Assembly: GCA_963820415.1 (NCBI GenBank)
Contig: CAWFZT010000008.1
Coordinates: 806,001 to 870,000 of the forward strand
Length of the DNA: 64,000 nucleotides
Source: CAWFZT01 sp963820415
GTDB taxonomy: Bacteria; Chloroflexota; Anaerolineae; Anaerolineales; Anaerolineaceae
Direction of reading: 5' to 3'
Of this stretch, positions 25,008-34,151 are shown in pieces. Below the pieces are notes generated by a model, which saw nothing but the letters and a program-made list of their open reading frames with translations, did not search any database and was not told where the DNA came from. Both the position numbers and the translations under genes were made by a program. Each line of letters opens with the position of its first letter. The stretch's first letter is position 1.

Positions 25008-26249
25008 ATGCAGATAAACACCGATTTCCAGAATCACGTCCGCAAGGCGTTAAACCATCTCTACAATCCGGAACAGCTGCGCCAAAGTTCACTGATCCAG
25101 TGGTTTGGTCTTTCTGAACGCGCCGATGCGCCTTCTGTCTTGCAGCACACATTAATCGATTCAATCCAGGCGCTGCGGCCGAGCCAGTATGAGTCAATGT
25201 ATTCCGAGGCGCGTAAAACTTATGAGATCCTCCTGCTGCGCTATATCCAGCAGTTCAACCAGCAAGAAGTGGCGCACCACATCGGGGTCAGCGAACGCCA
25301 ATTCCGGCGGGAACAAAATCGGGCCATTGATATCCTGACGGAATCCTTATGGAAAAAGTACAACACGCCCGAGCGACAAACCCCAGCCGTTAAACCCACA
25401 CCGGCGCAGCCGGGCTTTTCGGCCCCAGCGGATGAATGGAATATCGATGCTGAATGGGGATGGATCAAGAAGGCCTACTCCGAGCGGGTGACCAACACGT
25501 ACCCGTTCATCCGGGGGATCATTCAATTAATCGAGTCGGTTGCCAGCCAGCACCAGGTGGCGCTGGAGTTCAAAGCACATGAACACTTACCCGACCTGGC
25601 TGTGCATCCCGTTGCGCTGCGCCAGATCCTGTTAAATTTGCTGCGTGTGGCTATTGATCACGCCAGCCAGGGGCAGATCCAGATCGACGTGGTCCTGCAG
25701 GAATCGCTCCTGGTGCTGGGTGTTACTGCTCATCTGCCAGCTAACCCGATGAATCATCCGTTGTTCGATCCCGGTGACAATCTTCTCGAGATTGCTTCGC
25801 GGCTGACAGAGCTGTCCAACGGACATTTAGACATCCAGGAGCAGGTGCAGGGCTTCCAGGCAAAACTCCTGCTGCCGATCGTGAAAGGGGTTTCTGTGCT
25901 GGTGGTGGACGACAACCATGATATTATCGAGCTGCTGCAGCGCTATACCACCGGGACGCGCTACCACCTCACCGGGTTAGAAGATCCTGAACAATCTTTT
26001 AAAGCCATTGAGACCAGCGGCGCCAGGATGATTATCCTGGATGTGATGATGCCAAAAATCGATGGCTGGGAGCTGCTGGGCCGCCTGCGGCATCACCCGC
26101 TGACCAGCCAGATCCCCGTAATTATCTTGAGCATACTGGCACAGGAAGAACTGGCCTTGTCCCTGGGGGCGAGGGCGCTGGTAACCAAACCGATCACTCA
26201 GGAGCGGTTTCTGGCTGTAATGGATCAGGTTTTTGCAGCTCAGAATTGA
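25008..26249 (+). CDS. Receiver-domain protein with N-terminal HTH-like and degenerate kinase-like core
   Basis: The 413 residues divide into three parts. Residues about 30-115 hold a helical region with QEVAHHIGVSERQFRREQNRAI, a sigma-4/HTH-like motif. Residues about 145-290 resemble a histidine-kinase ATPase domain without clear N, G1 or G2 boxes (QILLNLLRVAIDHASQGQ recalls an N-box with Asn changed). Residues about 297-413 are a receiver with acidic pocket VVDDN, phosphoacceptor Asp345 (MIILDVMMPKIDGWELL) and the conserved Lys in LVTKPIT. The order HTH first, receiver last is unusual. It probably partners the convergent hybrid kinase next to it, with which it shares 56 bases of 3' end. Confidence 0.8.
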   Translation: MQINTDFQNHVRKALNHLYNPEQLRQSSLIQWFGLSERADAPSVLQHTLIDSIQALRPSQYESMYSEARKTYEILLLRYIQQFNQQEVAHHIGVSERQFRREQNRAIDILTESLWKKYNTPERQTPAVKPTPAQPGFSAPADEWNIDAEWGWIKKAYSERVTNTYPFIRGIIQLIESVASQHQVALEFKAHEHLPDLAVHPVALRQILLNLLRVAIDHASQGQIQIDVVLQESLLVLGVTAHLPANPMNHPLFDPGDNLLEIASRLTELSNGHLDIQEQVQGFQAKLLLPIVKGVSVLVVDDNHDIIELLQRYTTGTRYHLTGLEDPEQSFKAIETSGARMIILDVMMPKIDGWELLGRLRHHPLTSQIPVIILSILAQEELALSLGARALVTKPITQERFLAVMDQVFAAQN

Positions 26250-28459
26250 GCGTTCCGACGATAGCCATCACACATTCCAGAAATTCCTGTACTGAAAGCC
26301 CACTGGTCCTGCGCACCGCAAACTGGCTGGAAATTACCTGCGCGCCAACCGGGTCGTTGGCAGAGACAATCACCACCGGTATACTGCTGATGGCCGGGTC
26401 GGCGGCTTTTTCGCGCAGTACCTGGTATCCATCCAGATCCGGCAGCATCAGGTCCAGCAAGACGGCCTCTGGCTGGCACGGCGCGCATCAGGTCGAGCGC
26501 CTCGCGCCCATTTGAAGCGCGGATGACCCGGAAGTCGGGCCGGTTGGCTGAGATAATGCGGGCAAAGAGCTGTATGGTTTCGGGGTCATCTTCGACCATC
26601 AACAGGCTCAGCTCAAGTTTATTAAAGCGGTCAAAAGCAGCGATCAAATCTTCCTGGCGGGTTGGTTTGAGCAGGTATTCGACGACGCCCAGCCGGCGAG
26701 CGGCTTCTTCTTTTCCGGGGACCCAACACGAAATCACCGGTGTGTTATAGGGTAAGGGAACGGCAGGTGTGAATGCCTGGTCATTTTCAAAGGCCTGGGT
26801 ATTCATGATCACCGCCTGGGCCGGGGATTCTTTCATCAGCTGTATGGCCATCTCTAGCGATTCGGCTGGGACAATCTCGACATGGTCGGCATAGCGACTG
26901 AACAGGTGTTGGAAGGCGCGCTCGTTTTCAACCACCACCAGGCGCGGGATGTATTGGGGGCTGGGCGCTTTGTTTGGGCGAGAGCGCGGGATGTATTCGA
27001 CATAGCGGTTGATCCAGCGCGGCAGACCACCTCGGGCTGCGGGGGACTGCGAGGATATACCCGTCGGGATACTAAAATAGAAGGTTGTGCCAGTGCCCAC
27101 TTCACTTTCGAACCACATCTTGCCGTCGTGCAGCTCGATAAAGCGTTTGCTGATGCTCAGCCCCAGGCCGCTGCCCCCAGTACGGTGATGGAGCATCCGG
27201 TCAAGCTGTGAGAAAGGCTCAAATATCTTGACCTGATCTTCTGGCGTAATGCCGGGCCCCGTGTCTTTGACGCGGATGACCACATTGTCATGATCTTCGA
27301 CGACGCCCACCAGAACGCCGCCTTGCTCGGTAATCCGCCCGGCGTTGCTGAGCAGGTTTAAAATTACCTCGCGCAGGCGCGTGCTGTCGCAGTAGATCAG
27401 CATTTCATTCTGGGGCAGCTCTGTGCGCAGGTAAAGGTTTTTGGTTTCATAGAAAGGCTTGACGGCAATAATGGCAGCATCGATGATTTCCTGGAGGGAC
27501 GTCCAGCGCTTGGTCAGTGCCATCCGCCCGGCATCGACCTGGCTGAGGTCGAGAACATCATTGATCAGATCGACCAGGTGCTGGCTGTTGCGCTGGATCG
27601 ACGAGATATCGGCCAGCAGGCGGGCGGGCAGGCGTTTGCTGTAGACCTGGGGCGATTTCATGATCAGGTCGGTGTACCCGATGATCATGTTGAGCGGGGT
27701 GCGCAACTCGTGGCTGACATTGGCGACAAACTCCTCTTTCATGCGGCGCGCCTCTTCAGCCTTCTCGGTCATCACTTTCAAGCGTATCGACAATCGGTTA
27801 AGCTCATTGTTGGCGTGCAGCATGTCTTCCTGTATCTGGCGCAGCTCCATGCGCTGGTTGCGGGCTTCTTCCAGGCTTTGGGCAACGCGCCGCAAGTTTT
27901 CGGTAGACCACTCTACCATGATCAGAAACGGGGAGAAGGCCGACCAGCCCACAAACCCCGCGAGGATACCGCCAAACACAACCGGGGCGATTTGCCCCGG
28001 TGGAAGAAAACCGGCCCCCGGCCAGAAGGCGAAACCGAGCAGGAGCCCGGTGGTCAGCGCCCCCGCGATCAGCGCCACCTGCCAGCCAATCATGACCACC
28101 GCCATTAACGGGATCAAGGCATACAGGAAAGCGATATCTGGCTGCTGGAAGATGACCAGCGCCAGGGTAATGGTCAGCAGCACCCCGGTCAGCCACAGGA
28201 TCTGCGCTGCGAGCAGCTTCTTGGAGATCAGCCGGTAGCTGCCCAAGAAGGTCAGGCAGGTCAGGGCCATGGGAGGTAAGATTTCCGACGATATCTGGCC
28301 GGATTTGTAGCTAGCCAGGCCTAACAGCCAGACGCCGCAGATAATGGTGGTGGTTATGATCAGCTTGCGCGAGGATGACTCAAACAGATCACTGGCCAGA
28401 TAGGCAAAATCGGGGTTGTGACTCCTGGCCTCTTTTATCATTGTCCACATAATCATCAC
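26194..28459 (-). CDS. Membrane hybrid histidine kinase with two receiver-like domains (apparent frameshift)
   Basis: About six hydrophobic segments occupy residues 30-180, followed by a coiled coil (about 185-235), HisKA with His250 (VANVSHELRTPLNMIIGY), a HATPase domain (NLLSNAG, VKDTGPGI, GSGLGLSISKRF), a degenerate receiver (PRLVVVENERAFQ) and a second receiver (LLMVEDDPETIQ). Near 26476 the frame shifts; the remaining part reads LLDLMLPDLDGYQVL to a stop at 26194. This C-terminal receiver ends VRRTSGLSVQEFLECV and lacks the usual Lys of the switch region. The start is ambiguous between closely spaced GTG and ATG codons at 28459-28450, behind GAAGAGGTG. Confidence 0.87.
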
Positions 28460-28472
28460 CTCTTCAGGGAAT

Positions 28473-28867
28473 TTAAGCGAAAACTGCTCGCTCCAGGTAA
28501 GTGCAAGGCAAGATAAGTTTATCCGAAATCAGGCGATCAAACGGAAGTTGGTGCCATTCTTTGATCGCTACCGGGGTTCTTGCGTCAATGTTGTCCAATT
28601 CATTTACCAACTCGGTGGCAGTAGTTAATTTTGATTGCGTCCAAGGATATGGTTTTCCACAATTTATACAGAATTTCGGAGCTTGAAATTATAAAATAGT
28701 GAAACCATCCAAGACATTTCCACGAATAGCAGTATTGCAAGCTGGACAATTATTAATTGTGGGCGCACTACATTTATCGTAGAAATTTTAATCTTTTCTG
28801 GACGCTTGATATGCCATTCGTTAATCACATGACCGTTTTCACATATTTGAGCGACATCATATCTCAT
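28473..28867 (-). pseudogene. Zinc-ribbon protein (DUF2321-like), frameshifted and interrupted
   Basis: The minus strand from ATG 28867 reads MRYDVAQICENGHVINEWHI. After one frame change near 28790 it continues YDKCSAPTINNCPACNTAIRG, then a TAA, then FCINCGKPYPWTQSK and a helical tail to the stop at 28473. This matches the layout of small zinc-ribbon proteins that start YDVAQ.C.NGHVIN and contain three CxxC pairs. The first cysteine of the FCDKC pair is also missing (Tyr instead). Frame change, stop and lost ligand together indicate true decay. The pseudogene directly precedes the hybrid kinase gene. Confidence 0.7.
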
Positions 28868-29084
28868 AGAACATTCTCTCTGGATTGATTTGAAAACACC
28901 ATCACTAAAGCCGCCCAACGATTAAGGATTGATATGGCGGATAATGGATATGCCAAAGCCAGTTCCACTGTTCTGTCATATCTATTAGGGTTCAACCAAG
29001 GTATTTTAGGAAGGCTGAGTTATTCTTGGGGAGTAAATGCAGTACCTTCTCTGTTTCAAAGCCCACCGCATAGAAGTTAGATGA

Positions 29085-29392
29085 ATATTATATATCCTGT
29101 TGGTGAGTTTACAAGCCAAACCAGGAAACTTCTCAAGCAATTGCACAAAGTTGGACTACTGATATACCTCCCCATAATTCTATTCAGTGGTTTTTACCTT
29201 GATATTTGTGGCCAACTCCATCGCTGAAGCTAAATCCTTTTAGATTGTTACGTGGATCTTAACAGAAATAATGTTCGTTTCTGAAAATCTCTGTTCGGGT
29301 GGAAGGCGATTATTTAAGGGGAGAATGAAACCCAAAAGTGAACCAGGCGGTATGTTGACAACAATTGAATAGCTGACCCTGGTGGATGCAGA
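29085..29392. repeat. About 300-bp dispersed repeat, copy B
   Basis: It aligns with 16425-16712 and, at its right end (29339-29392: GTGAACC..., then CAATTGAATAGCTGACCC), with 6986-7040. In this copy the inverted-repeat core has drifted to GTGAACCAGGCGGTATGTTGAC. Confidence 0.8.
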
Positions 29393-29394
29393 TC

Positions 29395-29556
29395 GCTCAA
29401 GGCGATCATGGCGGTATCCAAGAACAGGCTCAGGCTCTGTGTCACCTGGACCGCTAGCGTCTTCCACGCGGCACCTTTATCCAGCCCGACCAGTTTTCTG
29501 GCCGGGCTTATTCGTTTTCCCAACCCGGAGGTGAACCGCTCCATATACTCTAACAC
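29395..29556 (-). pseudogene. Unidentified gene fragment abutting repeat copy B
   Basis: The minus strand reads MLEYMERFTSGLGKRISPA, then KTLAVQVTQSLSLFLDTAMI, with a GC-rich coding-like composition that stops at the repeat boundary; beyond it the frame merely runs through the repeat. No family is recognised. It may be the remains of a gene cut by the repeat's arrival, or non-coding. Confidence 0.25.
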
Positions 29557-29785
29557 TCATCCCATCATCGTTCTTACCCATCTGGATGCCAGCCAGCATC
29601 CAGCCTCTATTACACGAGGAGAAACTGAAATATCTGAAAATCATTGCAGAAGCTAACTAAAAAGATCTACAATCAGTATACTATCGTGGTAACTCGGGCA
29701 TTAGCTTATACCAATAACCAATTGTCACGTTACATTAACAGCAGGATAGGGTTAACTATACTAAACTTATCCAAAGGAAAATCCC

Positions 29786-31465
29786 ATGACCGCTTACGAT
29801 CTGAAATCTCTCAACCTGCCGAAACTTTATGGAATGGGGCTGGAACTGTTCACCCGCCTGGTGGAAAACCGGGCCGGGCGGGCGCTGCTGATCGGCTCGC
29901 TGCTGGAGAACGGCGGGATTCCCAAACTGCGCCAGATGCTGATAGACGAAGCGCCCACCCTTTACCCATTGGGAGAAAACGAAAGCGGCCCTGGCCCGGC
30001 CTTGCCTGTACCGGATTACGATGCCTATGAAACGTTACCCGCCTCACCCGTCCCCTATGCGACCATCCGCCAGTATGCCCGGGCTTACCGCCTTGGCAGC
30101 GCCACACCGGTGACCATTGCCGAAAAGGTTTTTGACGCCGTGGCGGCCAGCGAGGCCTTGGAAACGCCGCTGCGGCTGTTTATCGCCATGCAGCAGGAAG
30201 ACGTGCTGGCCCAGGCGCGTGCCTCGGCTGAACGGATTCAGGGCGGGGCAGCGCTCAGCATCCTGGATGGAGTGCCGGTGGCGGTCAAGGACGAAGTCGA
30301 TATGCTGCCCTACCCGACCACGCTGGGCACCCGTTTTTTGGGCAAACAGCCGGCCGCGGCCGACTCAACTGTGGCCGCCCGCCTGCGCCGCGCCGGGGCG
30401 CTGCTGATTGGCAAAGCTAACATGCATGAGATCGGGATCAACCCTAATGGGGAGAATATATTCCACGGGCGGGTTGCTAACCCCTGGGACTTGCGCTGTG
30501 ATACGGGCGGCAGTTCGAGCGGCTCTTCGGCGGCGGTAGCCGCGGGCATTTGCCCGGCAGCCATCGGGGCGGACGGGGGCGGCTCGATCCGTATCCCGGC
30601 TACATTGTGCGGTGTGGTGGGGTTGAAGCCGACTTTTGGCCGGGTCAGCGAGCATGGGGCGGCCCCCTTGGGCTGGAGTGTGGCTCACCTGGGACCCATT
30701 GGGGCGACGGTCGAGGACGTGGCGTTGGTGTACGCCACGATCGCCGGGCCAGACCCGACTGAACCTTTGACGCTGCGCCAGCCATCGCCCAGCCTGGCAG
30801 GCTGGAATAACGCGGACCTGCACGGGCTGCGCCTGGGGGTTTACCCGGAATGGAACCAGCACGCCGACCCGCAGGTCAGCGCCGCCTGCGCGGCCACCCT
30901 GGCAAAACTGGTGGAAGCTGGGGCAAGCGTCACCGAGATCACTATCCCCGAGCTGGATGCCATGCGCATCGCCCATGCGATCACGATCCTGGCCGAGATG
31001 GCCGAGGGCATGCGGCCTTATCTTCTCGCCGGGGAAAAGTTCGCCCCCTCTACCCGCCTCAGCCTGGTGATCGGGGAAGTGGTCAGCGCCCACGATTATC
31101 TACAAGCGCAGCGCATGCGCACGCGCGCCATGCAAATTTTCAAAAAAATCCTTCAGGAGGTAGATGCGATCATCACCCCGGGCACAGGCCTGGCAGCGCC
31201 GGTAGTGCCTGCCCAGGCGCTGGACAGGGGCTGGTCCGACCTGGGAACGGATACTGAGATGATGCGGTTTATTTTCCCCGGCAACCTGGTTGGCCTGCCG
31301 GCCATCACCTTCCCGGCCGGGTATACGGCGGAGGGTATGCCGATCGGGGTACAGGCCATGGGGCGGCACTGGGAGGAAGCCCTGCTGCTGAGGATTGCCT
31401 ACGCAGCCGAGCAGCGTACTGAGAGGCGCAAGCCGGGGGCGTTTTTTTCGCCGTTATTGTATTAA
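29786..31465 (+). CDS. Amidase-signature-family amidohydrolase
   Basis: The 559-residue protein contains the Ser-cisSer-Lys triad of the amidase signature family: Lys in GVPVAVKDEVDM, and the serine pair in CDTGGSSSGSSAAVAAG, followed by GADGGGSIRIPATLCGVVGLKPT. An N-terminal helical extension of about 75 residues precedes the catalytic domain. It lacks GatA-specific context (no gatB or gatC), so it is probably a catabolic amidase acting on small or fatty amides in the cytoplasm. AAAGGAAAA lies before the ATG. A strong bidirectional hairpin follows the stop. Confidence 0.92.
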   Translation: MTAYDLKSLNLPKLYGMGLELFTRLVENRAGRALLIGSLLENGGIPKLRQMLIDEAPTLYPLGENESGPGPALPVPDYDAYETLPASPVPYATIRQYARAYRLGSATPVTIAEKVFDAVAASEALETPLRLFIAMQQEDVLAQARASAERIQGGAALSILDGVPVAVKDEVDMLPYPTTLGTRFLGKQPAAADSTVAARLRRAGALLIGKANMHEIGINPNGENIFHGRVANPWDLRCDTGGSSSGSSAAVAAGICPAAIGADGGGSIRIPATLCGVVGLKPTFGRVSEHGAAPLGWSVAHLGPIGATVEDVALVYATIAGPDPTEPLTLRQPSPSLAGWNNADLHGLRLGVYPEWNQHADPQVSAACAATLAKLVEAGASVTEITIPELDAMRIAHAITILAEMAEGMRPYLLAGEKFAPSTRLSLVIGEVVSAHDYLQAQRMRTRAMQIFKKILQEVDAIITPGTGLAAPVVPAQALDRGWSDLGTDTEMMRFIFPGNLVGLPAITFPAGYTAEGMPIGVQAMGRHWEEALLLRIAYAAEQRTERRKPGAFFSPLLY

Positions 31466-31554
31466 TCTAGGAAGAAATAAACAGGGATAAAGGGGATTGA
31501 GGGGATGTAAACGGCGCTCTGTCGCCACGATCGCCAGTCGCCCACATACAGGTA

Positions 31555-31588
31555 AAACCCTAACGGTTTCCGAAAACCGTTAGGGTTT
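31555..31588. terminator. Bidirectional hairpin between convergent genes
   Basis: AAACCCTAACGGTTT (31555-31569) and its exact complement (31574-31588) form a 15-bp stem with a 4-nt loop, with A and T runs at the two ends. It lies between the amidase and GH36 genes, which converge. A related palindrome is found at 52420-52453. Confidence 0.7.
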
Positions 31589-31731
31589 GAAGCCAGGGCG
31601 GCCCGCAGCCTATGTTGATGGAAGCTCTGATATTTACTGGGTCGCCCCTACCCCATAACGAGAAACGTCAATCAGGGTAATTAGTTGGAACAGATGCGGC
31701 CCAGACCCTTCCCTACCGGACAATTACAAGG

Positions 31732-33888
31732 TCAGCGGGCGAGATAAATCCCGGCGCCTTGCCATTCTTTGGAAGGAACGTAGCGTAATTGATCCTCCAT
31801 AATTACTGGCGCCGGCCCAGATTGAGGGAAACACCTGGCAACCTGCCAACCCTTGCCCGGTATGCTGCCAGGCAGCATGCCCGGCAGTGGAACGCGGAGC
31901 TCAGCCGGCAAAGGGGCTGCGAAACTGTGGGTCACTACTAAAGCAGAGTGCTCATCCTCTGCCAGGCGTAAGACCGCCTGCGCTCCTTGCAGATGCTGCC
32001 AGCTTGGGCTTACGGACTGAAACAGCCGGCTCTTGCCGCGGGCAATCAGCGGGGCGACCTGCTGATAGAACTGAATGCCCTCGATAACCAGGGCCCATTG
32101 TTCCGGATTGAGCGAACTAATTTCGCCAGAGACGCACAACCGTCCCAGGAACGCGCCGGTAAGCAGGTAGACCAGGCGCTCCATAAAATCGCCGGCGTGC
32201 AGGACGGCCCAGATTTGCGACTGGCGCGGCAGGATCAGGCGCTGCAGGTTAGCGGCAATCACCGGGATATCCCTGGTTTCATGCGCATCCGAAAAGGAGG
32301 CCATGCTGGTCAGCCCCATGAATGAAGGCTCAAGGCGGTGTCCGCCGGAGGCGCAGTTTTCGATTACCAGATCAGGCAGTTCGGCGCGCATCTTGCGGAA
32401 AAAGACCTGCACGCTTTCCAGGTGCTGGCGCAGGCCCTCGCCAGGCAAATCGGCCTGGTCACAGCCGAGACCGATGGTTTCGTTATAATCCACCTTGATA
32501 TAACCCAGGCCGCTTTCGCGCAGTTGGCCGATCACTTTCTGGCTGAGATAATCGATCACCCAGGGGTCGCGGAAATCCCAAAAACGCCGCCCTGTGGCAG
32601 TGATGGGGAATCCGTCCCGGTGCAGGAAATGGCGGATGTCCTGTGCAAAACGGGGTGATTGTTCTCCCACCACTTCCATTTCAAACCAGATGCCGGGGAT
32701 CAGCCCGCGTTCCCGGATGGCCTTGGCCGTGGCCGCCAGCCCATAAGGGAAGAGATGCGGGTTGGCCACCCAATCGCCCTGTCCCAGGTACCAGACGCCT
32801 TCGTCGCCCTTGTACCAGCCGGCATCGATGACCAGGTATTTGACCCCAGAGCCTTGCAGTTTATCGGCCATCGCAATTAGATCCTCGTGACGGGGGTTGC
32901 CCCAACTGGTACACCATTCATTGCAGATCACCGGAAGATCGCTCTCGCTGGCCGGGGCGGCTTCTGCAGCCGGTAACTGCATATTGACCAGGCGGGCACA
33001 TAAATCGTCCAGGTCGCCCTGGACTGTGCTGACGTAGGCAAGCGGCGTTGCAAACTGCTCACCAGGAGCCACGGTCTTCATCCAGTGGCCGAGCTCCCGA
33101 TCAGCCAGTCCGCCCGAAAAACACAGGAAATCATCCCGGCGGAAGAATTCCATCTGCCATGAGCCTGGTATCGCCAACTGGGCTCCCCACATCACCCTAG
33201 CGGCGTGGTCTTCTACACCTGCCCACGGGAAAAATCCACGCACGGGCATTGATCCAACCTGCCCAAAGCGTTCCACCCGCACCCCATGATGCGCCCAAGA
33301 AGGCTCCAGTCCCATATCTTCTGCCAGCCGGCGCTCGTGGCGGCCCTCGGCCGACCAATTGCTGCGGAAGCGGTGAATATACAATCGCCCCGGGGCGTCA
33401 TCCACCGCAAATGGGGTGATTCCGCAGAGGGAAAAACTGGCCAGCATTTCCAGCGTCAGGGGCTTATCTGAGCGGTTGTAAAAGATAGTCTGGATGGTGA
33501 CCGCCTGATCGCCGCGGCGCCATGACAGGTGATGCTCACCCGCATAACCGCGTGGACTGGCCAGCCGGGTGATGATCTCGGTTTGGTCACCCTCACTGAT
33601 GACCTGTTGATCTTCCAGGCGCAAGCTGGCCAGCGATGCGCTGTTGCGCATGGTCACGCCCTGGGTGTATTCATCCGTCGGGTCGCCCAGCAGTTTAAAC
33701 TGCACCAGCGGTTCTAACGACCAGGCGGGGATGTCAGGATGGCCCAGCTTCTCCCGGTGGGCGGCTACCTGGGTTTCGAGCACAGCTGGATAGATACGCA
33801 GGCTGACCGCCTGGGAGGACTGATCGACGAGATACTCGGCGATAATATCATTCAAATGAAATTTAGCGAGCGTTGAGACGCCAGACAT
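31732..33888 (-). CDS. GH36 alpha-galactosidase
   Basis: The protein has 718 residues with the three-domain layout of GH36: an N-terminal beta-supersandwich, a TIM barrel and a C-terminal beta domain. Seen: YLVIDAGWYKGDEGVW and IPGIWFEMEVVG at the barrel, YIKVDYNETIG with the nucleophile Asp, IENCASGGHRLEP, and FSDAHETRD carrying the acid/base Asp. It removes terminal alpha-galactose from raffinose-type or galactomannan oligosaccharides. No signal peptide is visible, so it should be cytoplasmic and need a transporter. AAGGAG precedes the ATG. Confidence 0.95.
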   Translation of the reverse strand: MSGVSTLAKFHLNDIIAEYLVDQSSQAVSLRIYPAVLETQVAAHREKLGHPDIPAWSLEPLVQFKLLGDPTDEYTQGVTMRNSASLASLRLEDQQVISEGDQTEIITRLASPRGYAGEHHLSWRRGDQAVTIQTIFYNRSDKPLTLEMLASFSLCGITPFAVDDAPGRLYIHRFRSNWSAEGRHERRLAEDMGLEPSWAHHGVRVERFGQVGSMPVRGFFPWAGVEDHAARVMWGAQLAIPGSWQMEFFRRDDFLCFSGGLADRELGHWMKTVAPGEQFATPLAYVSTVQGDLDDLCARLVNMQLPAAEAAPASESDLPVICNEWCTSWGNPRHEDLIAMADKLQGSGVKYLVIDAGWYKGDEGVWYLGQGDWVANPHLFPYGLAATAKAIRERGLIPGIWFEMEVVGEQSPRFAQDIRHFLHRDGFPITATGRRFWDFRDPWVIDYLSQKVIGQLRESGLGYIKVDYNETIGLGCDQADLPGEGLRQHLESVQVFFRKMRAELPDLVIENCASGGHRLEPSFMGLTSMASFSDAHETRDIPVIAANLQRLILPRQSQIWAVLHAGDFMERLVYLLTGAFLGRLCVSGEISSLNPEQWALVIEGIQFYQQVAPLIARGKSRLFQSVSPSWQHLQGAQAVLRLAEDEHSALVVTHSFAAPLPAELRVPLPGMLPGSIPGKGWQVARCFPQSGPAPVIMEDQLRYVPSKEWQGAGIYLAR

Positions 33889-34151
33889 GATTTTTCTCCT
33901 TATAGGCGAGATGAGTCACTGTAAAGGTAGCACTGATAATGGGAAAATTCAAGGCTCTTTGGAATTTTCCGTGGAAGGTTCCCAGATTTTGGGTTGTCAT
34001 GACAACCCAAAATCTGGGAGTTCACCTCCGCTATTCCCAGATAACCAAAATCAATACCGTGTGGTTTTCGATTTCCTCATGTATAATATTATTAATCAAA
34101 ACTTAGCTCGCATGTGGCTGAGTATGCTTTTGCTTTTTGGGGAGAAATCGG
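33889..34151. other. Divergent intergenic region with a long perfect palindrome
   Basis: It separates GH36 (minus) from the lipoprotein gene (plus). It holds the palindrome at 33981-34018 and TATAAT at 34082-34087, a probable -10 for the lipoprotein gene. Confidence 0.5.
33981..34018. repeat. 38-bp perfect palindrome with conserved flanks
   Basis: CCCAGATTTTGGGTTGTCA is followed directly by its exact reverse complement with no spacer. The flanks (CCGTGGAAGGTT before, AGTTCACC after, then a CCCAGATAACCAAAA-like part) match those of the palindrome at 55041-55094. The right flank has no T-run. Confidence 0.9.

Larger units (their letters stand above)
28919..29785. other. Non-coding gap with repeat copy B and a gene fragment
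   Basis: No complete gene is present. It contains the large repeat copy (29085-29392), a short open piece of unknown origin next to it (29395-29556, minus), and the promoter region of the amidase, with TATACT near 29758 as a possible -10. Confidence 0.6.
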
